Of a stretch of 45,488 nucleotides of DNA, positions 25,028 through 32,640 are shown piece after piece. The translations under genes were made by a program, and so were the position numbers. The stretch is taken from positions 8,430-53,917 of the forward strand of contig CAJTTH010000021.1 of the NCBI GenBank assembly GCA_910579125.1, in the 5' to 3' direction. The stretch is from an uncultured Oscillospiraceae bacterium (GTDB lineage: Bacteria; Bacillota; Clostridia; Oscillospirales; Ruminococcaceae). Numbering within the stretch: position 1 is the first letter of the stretch; every line of letters begins with the position of its first letter. The notes under the pieces are model-generated. The model ran no database searches. It saw only the letters and a program-made list of their open reading frames with translations, and was not told where the DNA came from.

Positions 25028-26308
25028 ATGGACACATCGGTATTTGACGATTACGAATCCTCTGTTCGTTCCTACTGCCGTCATTTTCCCGCCGTTTTTT
25101 CAAGGGCGGAGGGCGCTTTTATGTACGACGAGGACGGAACCGAATATTTAGACTTTTTTTGCGGCGCGGGAGCGCTGAATTACGGACACAACAATCCGTA
25201 TATTATCGATAAGATGATGAAGTATCTGCAGTCGGGCAGCATACTCCACAGTATGGATATGTACACTCCCGCAAAGCGCGAGTTTCTGGAAACGCTTGAA
25301 AACAAAGTACTCAAGCCGCGCGGTCTCGACTACCGAGTAATGTGCTGCGGTCCTACGGGCACAAACGCGAACGAAGCAGCTTTAAAGCTCGCGAGAAAAT
25401 ACACGGGGCGCTCGAATGTCTGGGCGTTTATGGGCTGCTTCCACGGAATGACCTTGGGTGCGTTGTCGCTCACTACCGAGAAATTCGCGCGTGACGCCGC
25501 GGGCGTCGCACTCGGGAACTGCACGCATATTCCCGCGCCGTATATGTTCCCCGAGCTTGACGTTATAAAGTATATGCAGCGGCTTCTGGACGACGATCAT
25601 TCGGGAGTGGAAAAACCCGCGGCGCTCATTATGGAGACAATTCAGGCGGAGGGCGGCATTTTCCCGTTCGAGACGGAGTTTCTTAAAGCCTGCCGCGAGT
25701 TCTGCGACAAAAACGAAATTCTTCTTATCATCGATGATATTCAGGCAGGCTGCGCGCGCACGGGTACTTTCTTCTCGTTTGAACGCGCGGGTATCAAGCC
25801 CGACATGGTCTCGGTATCCAAGTCGATCGGCGGCGTGGGTATGCCTATGGCTCTGCTGCTGATAAGCCCCGATAAGGACATCTGGGAGCCTGCCGAACAT
25901 AACGGCACGTTCCGCGGAAATCAGCTCTCGTTTGTCGCGGGAAAAGCAGCTTTGGAGTTTATGCTGGAAAACCGCGTTGAGGAAGAGGTTCGACGCAAAT
26001 CAAAGATCGTCGAGGAGTTCATCGAAAAGGAGATACTCCCGCTTGACGAAAGGCTGTCCTGCCGCGGTATCGGACTGATGTGGGGAATTGACTGCGAAAA
26101 GCTTGGCGGCGGCAAGTTCAGCGAGGCGGTCGTCGACGCCTGTTTCGGTCATCGTCTGGTGATCGAACGCGCGGGGCGCGACAGCAGTGTCGTGAAGCTG
26201 ATGCCCGCGCTGGTCATCACAGACGAAACGCTGCTTAAGGGCTTGCGTATAATAAAGCAGTCGATAGCCGAGGTTCTTGGTAGAAAGAAAACGGGAGATT
26301 TAATGTGA
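25028..26308 (+). CDS. Class III aminotransferase, EctB-like (diaminobutyrate-2-oxoglutarate aminotransferase)
   Basis: The 426-aa PLP enzyme starts behind GAAGGAGG. The opening ESSVRSYCRHFPAVFSRAEG and the LDFFCGAGALNYGHNNP segment are typical of EctB-type enzymes, which interconvert aspartate semialdehyde and 2,4-diaminobutyrate using glutamate. LIIDDIQAGCARTG carries the PLP-nitrogen Asp and VSVSKSIGG the Schiff-base lysine (Lys265). No ectA, ectC or siderophore genes are adjacent. Its stop overlaps the GTG of an ATP-grasp gene by four bases, so the two are translationally coupled and the amino product may be the ATP-grasp substrate. That pathway link is inference. Confidence 0.88.
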   Translation: MDTSVFDDYESSVRSYCRHFPAVFSRAEGAFMYDEDGTEYLDFFCGAGALNYGHNNPYIIDKMMKYLQSGSILHSMDMYTPAKREFLETLENKVLKPRGLDYRVMCCGPTGTNANEAALKLARKYTGRSNVWAFMGCFHGMTLGALSLTTEKFARDAAGVALGNCTHIPAPYMFPELDVIKYMQRLLDDDHSGVEKPAALIMETIQAEGGIFPFETEFLKACREFCDKNEILLIIDDIQAGCARTGTFFSFERAGIKPDMVSVSKSIGGVGMPMALLLISPDKDIWEPAEHNGTFRGNQLSFVAGKAALEFMLENRVEEEVRRKSKIVEEFIEKEILPLDERLSCRGIGLMWGIDCEKLGGGKFSEAVVDACFGHRLVIERAGRDSSVVKLMPALVITDETLLKGLRIIKQSIAEVLGRKKTGDLM

Positions 26309-27324
26309 AACAAGTTGGTTATTTTTTCAGGGTTTTGTCGGGGGTGCGTTTAAAGAAGTTCTTCAACGTTATAAACCGCGTTCACGAAAAGTGCGGACAA
26401 AACCGTCTGTATACCTTTTTTGATATTCTCAAATGCGCGAGAAAATACGGCGCGGGGTATCACGATTATATCATTTTCGGTTTTTACGATATGAACGCCG
26501 AGCAGCGCGATACTTATATGACGAGAATGAGAAACAAAAGGCTTATCGAAATGCTGAACGATCCGCAGTATTCTCATATCTTCACCCATAAGAACGAATT
26601 TGACAAGCGGTTCAGAAAATATCTTCACCGCGACGTAAGAGATATCGCGGAGATTGACCTTGAGGAGTTCAAGGAATTTATCGACGGCAAGGACGTTATC
26701 TTCGCAAAGCCGAACGTCGGCGAGAGCGGAAAGGGCATAGAGCGGCTGAAAACCGCCGATTTTTCCTCCGTTGAGGAGATGTACGACTACATCACCGACT
26801 CCTCGCACAATTTCGGAGTTATTGAAGAGCCGATAGTTCAACACCCCGACCTGAACACCTTATATCCGTGCTCCATAAATTCCTACCGCATTGTGACGCT
26901 TGTTTGTGACGGGGTCGCGCATTGCGTGTACGCAGTATCGAAAAGCGGAAACTCCGGAAAATTTGTTGACAATCTTGATAATGGCGGCATTTGTTGCCCT
27001 ATCGACCAAGAAACGGGAAAGATCTGCGGCTGCGCGCATACCTCGGCGCTTGTGACCTCAGATGTTCAGCCATACACGAAAGTTCCGCTTATGGGATTTC
27101 AGCTCCCTTTTGTCAAGGAGGCTGTGGAAATGGCTAAACAGGCGGCGTTGGAAGTGCCCGAGGTGAAGTATGTCGGCTGGGATGTCTGCGTTATGCCCGA
27201 CGGTCCCGCGATCATCGAGGGCAACGTTTATCCGGGCTACGATTTCTGGCAGCTTCCGGAGCATACTCCCGACAAGATCGGGCTTTATCCTTACTACAGA
27301 AAAATGGTTCCGGGATATAAATAA
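26305..27324 (+). CDS. ATP-grasp family ligase (sugar-transfer-associated type)
   Basis: The 339-aa protein starts at GTG 26305 inside the previous stop. The ATP-grasp core shows FAKPNVGESGKGIERL (ATP-binding lysine and loop), IVQHPDLNTLYPCSINSYRIVT and YVGWDVCVMPDGPAIIEGNVYPGYDFWQ with metal-binding Asp/Glu/Asn near the end. The wording resembles the sugar-transfer-associated ATP-grasp family often found with polysaccharide genes, which probably ligates a carboxylate to an amine. Coupling to an EctB-like aminotransferase suggests amide formation with a diamino acid. The N-terminal 110 residues are an additional helical region of unknown role. Confidence 0.82.
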   Translation: MKQVGYFFRVLSGVRLKKFFNVINRVHEKCGQNRLYTFFDILKCARKYGAGYHDYIIFGFYDMNAEQRDTYMTRMRNKRLIEMLNDPQYSHIFTHKNEFDKRFRKYLHRDVRDIAEIDLEEFKEFIDGKDVIFAKPNVGESGKGIERLKTADFSSVEEMYDYITDSSHNFGVIEEPIVQHPDLNTLYPCSINSYRIVTLVCDGVAHCVYAVSKSGNSGKFVDNLDNGGICCPIDQETGKICGCAHTSALVTSDVQPYTKVPLMGFQLPFVKEAVEMAKQAALEVPEVKYVGWDVCVMPDGPAIIEGNVYPGYDFWQLPEHTPDKIGLYPYYRKMVPGYK

Positions 27325-27326
27325 AC

Positions 27327-27357
27327 AATCAGCCCCCCTTGCTTTGCGGGGCTGATT
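27327..27357 (+). terminator. Terminator of the aminotransferase/ATP-grasp operon
   Basis: AATCAGCCCC pairs with GGGGCTGATT (27327-27336 with 27348-27357), followed by TTCATTT. Confidence 0.9.
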
Positions 27358-27404
27358 TTCATTTATAATATATGATTTGTATTCGGGAGAACGCTCCGCT
27401 GCCG

Positions 27405-27530
27405 TCAACCGGCGCTTACAAAAAACAGAATGATTATCAGTGCCGCGGATATGCCGAGAATTATCCAGTTGCGCCTTATGGTGCGCTCCAAACGATCGTT
27501 CTTTTTTCCCTTGTCAAAACGCTTTGCCAT
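27405..27530 (-). CDS. Small membrane protein, 41 aa
   Basis: ATG 27528-27530 follows GGGAGGTATCATT. The product is a basic N-terminus (AKRFDKGKKNDRLERTIRRN) followed by one hydrophobic helix (WIILGISAALIIILFFVSAG) ending at the stop, so it is a single-pass or tail-anchored peptide. It lies 38 bp downstream of the transglutaminase lipoprotein on the same strand and is probably cotranscribed. Function unknown. Confidence 0.7.
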   Translation of the reverse strand: MAKRFDKGKKNDRLERTIRRNWIILGISAALIIILFFVSAG

Positions 27531-27568
27531 AATGATACCTCCCGAAATTTTTACCGAACGTTCACGCG

Positions 27569-28981
27569 TTACTGATAGTTATTGGGCGCTGAAGGAACCG
27601 CGAACGGATTGTCGATCGTGTGGTCGGCGCGGATAGTGCTGTCGCTTACCAGAAAATAGTCGTACCGCAGTATAGGACCGCTGTTTGAAATGGGATCGTC
27701 CCACGTTGCGTCAACATGATACCAGAAATCTCCGACACGCACCATATTCCACATATGAGGTCCGCCGCCGCTTACTCCCGCAATGCATACGCACTCATAG
27801 CCCATAGACTGCGCCATATACATAAATGCCTTGGAATATCCCTCGCACAGTGCGCTGCCGTATACGACAGGACCGTCCGCCTCGCTCTTGGAGAGCGGAC
27901 CGTTTTTGATGTATGACGTGTTGTTGACTATCCAGTCGTGTATATATTTCAGCCTGTCGTAATCGCTGCCGAGCTGCTGCGCTTCGGCGATCACCGACTG
28001 CGCTCTTGAAATAAACTGATCGGACGGAACGTCGCCAGCGTCTCTGCCGTATTGTATACCGATTTCAACGACCTTTCCGCTGTCCTTGTATTTGTAGTTA
28101 TATCCGCTGCCGAGCGTCAGAAACTGAGCGTTGTCGTAGTCGAACGCCCAGTATATCAGATCCGCGTCGTTTGTATCCAGGTTCAGATCCTCCACGCTGA
28201 ACGCGGCTATATTGTTCGCCGCGCATTCAAACAGCCTTGCGTATGCGGTCTGCTGCTGTGAATTGAGCTGATTGTACCCCCACTTGCGCGTATAGTCGGT
28301 TAAAAGCGAGCTTGTGTTAGGTTCAGGAACGTCTACGGGCGGGGCGATGCTCTGCTGCTCCGAGGACTCGGGAACAGTTGAAGTGCTTTCCGGAATGCTG
28401 TCCGAACTGCTTGACGATCTTGTCGCGTCGGACGGGAAGAAAGGAGGAAACGGCTCGTCGGGAGGTTTCGGAGGATTTGGCACGGGAATTGATTTTGTGC
28501 TCGTAACGATAGGCGTGGTGCTTGACGGATACATTTTCTCAATGCTGTCCATCTTCTTGGAAATACGGTAGGTCACGTCCTCGTAATACACCGCGTCCGC
28601 CTTTGACAACGCGTTCCGGTCAACCGCGTTCAGCGCGTTTGTTGTCTGCTCGCGGCGCGTTTCGTAATCGGCGAGCTGCGAGACCATTTCCGTGCGGTCG
28701 GCGGCCTTGTTGTAATCGGTGAGGAACTTTATATATTCATTAAAAAACTCCTCGTAACCGTCTAGTTTCTCCTTGAATTCGGGAGTTACCGTACTTGCCG
28801 AAGATGATTCCGGCTTGGGTTTTGAGGAGCTTATGTCGGGATGTTGTGATGAAAAAGAGCTTACAACGGAAACGGGATTATCTGCCGCTAAAGCGGGCAT
28901 TTCATCGGCGGTCTGGCACCCCGAGAACGTTCCGGCCGCCAACAAAAGAGCGGCTGCGGCGGCACATGTTTTTTTATACAT
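27569..28981 (-). CDS. Transglutaminase-like lipoprotein
   Basis: The start chosen is ATG 28981 behind GAAAGGAGATT, giving 470 aa; an upstream extension crosses the promoter. The lipoprotein signal (AAAAALLLAAGTFSGC) is followed by a Ser/Pro-rich stretch, then a coiled helical region (about 95-150) and a second Pro/Ser linker. The C-terminal transglutaminase core has YGSALCEGYSKAFMYMAQSM with the catalytic Cys, GPHMWNMVRVG with the His and YHVDATWDDP with the Asp. It is surface anchored and probably a cysteine protease or peptide-modifying enzyme of the envelope. It diverges from an ECF sigma operon. Confidence 0.9.
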   Translation of the reverse strand: MYKKTCAAAAALLLAAGTFSGCQTADEMPALAADNPVSVVSSFSSQHPDISSSKPKPESSSASTVTPEFKEKLDGYEEFFNEYIKFLTDYNKAADRTEMVSQLADYETRREQTTNALNAVDRNALSKADAVYYEDVTYRISKKMDSIEKMYPSSTTPIVTSTKSIPVPNPPKPPDEPFPPFFPSDATRSSSSSDSIPESTSTVPESSEQQSIAPPVDVPEPNTSSLLTDYTRKWGYNQLNSQQQTAYARLFECAANNIAAFSVEDLNLDTNDADLIYWAFDYDNAQFLTLGSGYNYKYKDSGKVVEIGIQYGRDAGDVPSDQFISRAQSVIAEAQQLGSDYDRLKYIHDWIVNNTSYIKNGPLSKSEADGPVVYGSALCEGYSKAFMYMAQSMGYECVCIAGVSGGGPHMWNMVRVGDFWYHVDATWDDPISNSGPILRYDYFLVSDSTIRADHTIDNPFAVPSAPNNYQ

Positions 28982-29057
28982 TATGTAATCTCCTTTCGAG
29001 ATATGACAATCGGCAATATATGCTCCGTTTTGCTGAAACACAAAACAAACTACTATT

Positions 29058-29105
29058 ATTATACCAATTTTAATAACGGTTGTCAAGTGGTAATAACGTT
29101 ATCAC
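29058..29105 (-). promoter_or_regulatory. Consensus promoter of the transglutaminase gene with an upstream palindrome
   Basis: Minus-strand TTGACA (29081-29086), 17 bp and TATAAT (29058-29063) are both consensus. Just upstream, GTAATAACGTTATCAC (29090-29105) is a near-perfect 16-bp palindrome in the shared region with the sigma factor gene and is a candidate operator. Confidence 0.75.
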
Positions 29106-29218
29106 ATCTTTTTAATTTATTCTCTCGAAAAAATTTTTATAAGGTGACAGATTTTCCGTTTTTTCGCGAACATATTTACAGAGGGGCAGATCTACAGCCC
29201 GACATCGGAGGTGGATAT

Positions 29219-29779
29219 ATGGACGACAACGCAATAGTTCGGCTTTTCCGGGAGCGCAGCGAAACAGCGCTTTCCGAGCTCTCAAAAAAATACGGCGGCT
29301 ACTTTATTTCTGTTGCGGAAAGGATATTGTACAATCACGAGGACGCAAAGGAATGCGTAAACGATGCGTATCTCAAGACATGGAACGCGATACCGCCCGC
29401 GCGTCCGAATGTTCTGAAAGCATTTGTGGGGAAAATCGTGAAGTGCGTCGCGGTAAGTATGCTGCGTGCGAACACCGCAGCCAAACGCGGCGGCAGCGAA
29501 ATCGCGCTTATTTACGACGAGCTTGAGAAATGCATTTCCGATATCCGCAGCGTTGAGAGCGAGTTTGAAAACAAGCAGATCATCGAAAAGATCAACGAGT
29601 TTCTGTGGAGGTGCAGCGAGCTTCACCGACGGGCGTTTGTGTTGAGATACTGGCATTGCGAGAGCGTTTCGGCTATTGCCGAACGGCTGGACGTTCCCGA
29701 GAACAAGGTCTCTGTATCTCTTTACAGAACGCGCCGCAGACTTAAAGAATATCTGACAAAGGAGGGATTTGAGCTGTGA
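29219..29779 (+). CDS. ECF-type RNA polymerase sigma factor
   Basis: The start chosen is ATG 29219 behind GGAGGTGG; longer in-frame starts lack a site. The 186-aa product has sigma region 2 (LFRERSETALSELSKKYGGY, AKECVNDAYLKTWNAIPP) and region 4 (ELHRRAFVLRYWHCESVSAI, then an HTH with VPENKVSVSLYRTRRRLKEY). It would direct RNA polymerase to a small regulon. The next gene overlaps by four bases and encodes a membrane protein in the position typical of an anti-sigma factor. The promoters it recognises are unknown. Confidence 0.9.
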   Translation: MDDNAIVRLFRERSETALSELSKKYGGYFISVAERILYNHEDAKECVNDAYLKTWNAIPPARPNVLKAFVGKIVKCVAVSMLRANTAAKRGGSEIALIYDELEKCISDIRSVESEFENKQIIEKINEFLWRCSELHRRAFVLRYWHCESVSAIAERLDVPENKVSVSLYRTRRRLKEYLTKEGFEL

Positions 29780-30636
29780 AAGCGGAAAAATTATTTTTGC
29801 TTATAAACGAGATTGACGACAGGCTTATCGGCGACGCTGAACGCACGGATTATTCGCCCGTCGAGATAGAATATGTGTCACGGAGATCGCCAATAAAGGA
29901 AATTATTGCTTTCGCAGCTTGCGCCGCAGTGTTGATCATCGGAGTCTTTACTGTGGTAAAGCTTCGTATCGGCGGGATAGATACGCCGTCCGACAGCGGC
30001 TCGCGATCGGAATATTCCTGCTCGGACGATATGTCGGACAGCTCCGAGACAAGCGAAAAAATACCCGTTATTGATGAGGAATTCCCCGATGTCACCCAGA
30101 TAAAATTGCCCGTGGGCAGCTTCGAGGAAAAGCTGCGGTACATTATGCTGAGGGCGGCGACGGTCGAGGCGCTTGAAAGCGGTATCGCCGAAGCCGACAC
30201 CGACGGACGCGTTTCCGAAGTGAGCGTTACCAAAAAGACCGATAAAACGGAATATTTCAAAACGGGCGAGCCGGTGACCGAGGGTGCTATCAAGGACGAT
30301 ATGTTCGTGACCGTCACGCTTGCGGACGGCGTTTGGTTCAGATATCATGTCGGGTACGTTTTTGAAAGCTCTGAACAAAGCGTATACGATTTCGGCAGGG
30401 AGTTTAACGAACAGCTTGAGAAGCTTGCGCGCGAAGCCGAAACTCTCGGCGGATTTAAAGCGGCTGTCGCGGAATATGATGAATACAAATGGACGGACGT
30501 AATACACCTTTACCGAAACAGGGACAACTTTGAAAAAGGAATTGAGTTGACCGACGATAATACCGTACTCGAAAAAGGAATGTGCTTCTATATTGTTCTT
30601 CAAAGCGGAAATGTGAAAGCGGTATTTGAGATATAG
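29776..30636 (+). CDS. Membrane protein, putative anti-sigma factor
   Basis: GTG 29776 overlaps the sigma gene stop by four bases; the product is 286 aa. A short cytoplasmic N-terminus (about 48 residues, including NEIDDRLIGDAERTDYSP) precedes one membrane helix (IIAFAACAAVLIIGVFTVVKL). An acidic Ser-rich linker and an extracytoplasmic domain of about 180 residues follow. The position and topology suit an anti-sigma factor, but no zinc-binding ZAS motif is present in the N-terminus. The assignment therefore rests on gene order and shape. The outer domain has no family I recognise. Confidence 0.7.
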   Translation: MKAEKLFLLINEIDDRLIGDAERTDYSPVEIEYVSRRSPIKEIIAFAACAAVLIIGVFTVVKLRIGGIDTPSDSGSRSEYSCSDDMSDSSETSEKIPVIDEEFPDVTQIKLPVGSFEEKLRYIMLRAATVEALESGIAEADTDGRVSEVSVTKKTDKTEYFKTGEPVTEGAIKDDMFVTVTLADGVWFRYHVGYVFESSEQSVYDFGREFNEQLEKLAREAETLGGFKAAVAEYDEYKWTDVIHLYRNRDNFEKGIELTDDNTVLEKGMCFYIVLQSGNVKAVFEI

Positions 30637-30653
30637 GCAGCTGAATTAAGAAA

Positions 30654-30679
30654 GCACCCGTTGCTGCGGCAGCGGGTGC
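30654..30679. terminator. Hairpin between convergent genes
   Basis: GCACCCGTTGC pairs with GCAGCGGGTGC with one G-T wobble. It lies between the putative anti-sigma gene and the convergent PPTase gene, and may serve both. Confidence 0.7.
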
Positions 30680-30688
30680 GATTCGTAT

Positions 30689-31318
30689 TCAGACCGTAAG
30701 CACATACCTGTCCAGAACGTCGCCGAGAGCTATCTCGCGCACTGCCGCGTCCTTAGCGCCCTTTCCCGACGCGCCTATGAAATATTCCCCATAGTCCGCT
30801 GCCGCAGTGTCGGGCAGCTCAAGCGAATTAACGCCGCGCAGGTCGCGTGTTATGCCGATGCCCAGCCGTTTCAGAAACGCCTCCTTCTGCACCCAGAACC
30901 GCAGAAAATCGCCGTTCGAGGTCATGTGGAACGCTTCCTCGTCCGACAGCACGCGCTTGTACATCACTTCGTTGACGCGCCTGTCCTTGCGCTCGATGTC
31001 AACGCCGATCTCCTCTTTATCCGAGAACGCCGCGCAGATCGCTCCCCGCGTATGAGACAGCGAAAACTGCACGCCGCCGTCCTTCAGATAAGGCTTGCCG
31101 TGCGTGCCGAACTCAAATTTGATCTTGCGCATCGGCAGCCCCGTCCGTTTGGTAAGCTCCGAAAGCAGCAGCAGCTGTGAGAGCAGCGCATTTATGCGGT
31201 CGCTCTCGCATTTTTTCTTTAAAACGCCGCGGCGGCGCGCTCCCGAAAGGCAGCCCATATAGCCCTCCAGCTCAAGCCAAGTCAATTTTTCGTCAACCCT
31301 CAGTAATATAATATCCAA
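30689..31318 (-). CDS. 4'-phosphopantetheinyl transferase, Sfp type
   Basis: The 209-aa enzyme transfers the phosphopantetheine arm of CoA to carrier proteins. It shows FEFGTHGKPYL, VQFSLSHTRG, the Mg-binding IGVDIERKD and FWVQKEAFLKRLG (WxxKEA). The size is that of Sfp-type enzymes for secondary-metabolite or broad carrier proteins, not the shorter AcpS. No carrier protein, NRPS or PKS gene is in the window. It lies 13 bp downstream of an Rsm22-like gene and is likely cotranscribed. Confidence 0.92.
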   Translation of the reverse strand: MDIILLRVDEKLTWLELEGYMGCLSGARRRGVLKKKCESDRINALLSQLLLLSELTKRTGLPMRKIKFEFGTHGKPYLKDGGVQFSLSHTRGAICAAFSDKEEIGVDIERKDRRVNEVMYKRVLSDEEAFHMTSNGDFLRFWVQKEAFLKRLGIGITRDLRGVNSLELPDTAAADYGEYFIGASGKGAKDAAVREIALGDVLDRYVLTV

Positions 31319-31331
31319 TGCTGTTCACCTC

Positions 31332-32279
31332 TCATATCCGAAATTTATCTCCCGTACCCGACTTCCGCGCCGCTTTAAAGCGCGGGTCTTTTTTGGTAAT
31401 AAGTCCCGTTAAAACGCCGCTTTCCGAGCATATTTTCAGCGTGATCCTCCCCGGCTCTATAAACGGATGGCGAAGTATTCTGCCCGTGCACGGCGCGGCG
31501 TTTTCCTTTGCCGCAGCGATAAAACAGAACTTCTCGTCCTCGTAGGGAACCTCCGCTCCTTTAAGCTGCTTGTGCAGCCGCGAGCGCGCCGCCCTCGCCG
31601 TAAAGTGACACCAGTCGTCTTTCGGCAGCGGACAATCTTCGCCGTGCGGACACGGAGCGGCTATCGTCATTCCGCGCCGCAGCAGCCGACCGCGTATTTC
31701 CGACACGGTCGAAAATGCGTTCGGAGTGCCCGGCTCGACGATAAGCAGCAGCTTGTCCGCGGCGTTTGCCAGTTCATCGACGGCGGCTTTACGTTTCGCC
31801 GAGGGCAGCTCGTTCAAGCAGTAGGAGCAGATGACCAGATCCGCTTTTTCGGGTATCCCCTGCAAAATATCGCGTTTTATCCATTCGCCGTGAATATCCA
31901 TGCACTTGAGGAACTCCCGTCCGAGCGCGATCATATTTTCCTCGCGCTCAACGCATGTTATCTCCGCGCATTCGGTTAGCAGCGAAGCCGCGATCGCGCC
32001 CGAGCCCGTACCCGCTCCGACGTCCAGCACCGAGCTTATCTCCCCGCTAAAACACTCCAGCGCAAGCTCGAGCGCACGGCTTACGGCGGCGAACGTCGCG
32101 GGCATTCTCACCGCCGCGTATGCCAGAATGTCCGGTCGTTCGGAGGCGGAGCGCTTTCCGTCGCCGAATTCGCCGCGGTAACGCAAGGACAGGCGCTCGG
32201 CGGCTTTTGACAGCTCGCGTGTATCCTCTTGTTTGAGCATAGTATTTATTTTACTCCGCAGTTCAACGGGAAATTCCAT
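31332..32279 (-). CDS. Rsm22-like class I SAM methyltransferase
   Basis: ATG 32279 follows AGGTGATCG; an ATG at 32300 lacks a good site. The product is about 315 aa. A SAM-binding core (SVLDVGAGTGSGAIAA) and a post-I region (CVEREENMIALGREFL) precede LVICSYCLNELPSAKRK. A cysteine cluster CPHGEDCPL with DDWCHF follows; it is typical of Rsm22 proteins and probably binds a metal or Fe-S cluster. Family members are linked to small-ribosomal-subunit assembly. Coupling to the PPTase is positional only. Confidence 0.85.
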   Translation of the reverse strand: MEFPVELRSKINTMLKQEDTRELSKAAERLSLRYRGEFGDGKRSASERPDILAYAAVRMPATFAAVSRALELALECFSGEISSVLDVGAGTGSGAIAASLLTECAEITCVEREENMIALGREFLKCMDIHGEWIKRDILQGIPEKADLVICSYCLNELPSAKRKAAVDELANAADKLLLIVEPGTPNAFSTVSEIRGRLLRRGMTIAAPCPHGEDCPLPKDDWCHFTARAARSRLHKQLKGAEVPYEDEKFCFIAAAKENAAPCTGRILRHPFIEPGRITLKICSESGVLTGLITKKDPRFKAARKSGTGDKFRI

Positions 32280-32572
32280 TCGATCACCTGTATCGTTCAT
32301 AGTTTTTGGGGAGCCGCTCCGATTGTAATTATAATTATTATACCCGAGCCGTCAATTCTTGTCAATAGATTATTTCTTTTTTCGGTGTTTTTTTATCATT
32401 CGGTCACATACGCGGAACATATTTAAATATACAAAGCGTATTTTCCCGAACTTTTTATGTAACGCGTTTCAAAAAAGCCTTGCCGTATCAGCAAAAACGT
32501 CAACAATAAACCGCAATTGTGTAGATATGTGTGAAAAAAATCAATACCGTACGTCAACATCGGGATTTCTCC

Positions 32573-32601
32573 TTGACTTTTTCCCAAATTTATAGTAAAA
32601 T
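32573..32601 (+). promoter_or_regulatory. Promoter of the arabinofuranosidase gene
   Basis: TTGACT (32573-32578), 17 bp, TAAAAT (32596-32601), then AAAGGAAACC before the ATG. The remaining intergenic stretch (32280-32572) is AT-rich with no gene that I can support. Confidence 0.75.
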
Positions 32602-32640
32602 AAATATAATTATAATTTCAATTATGAAAGGAAACCACCT

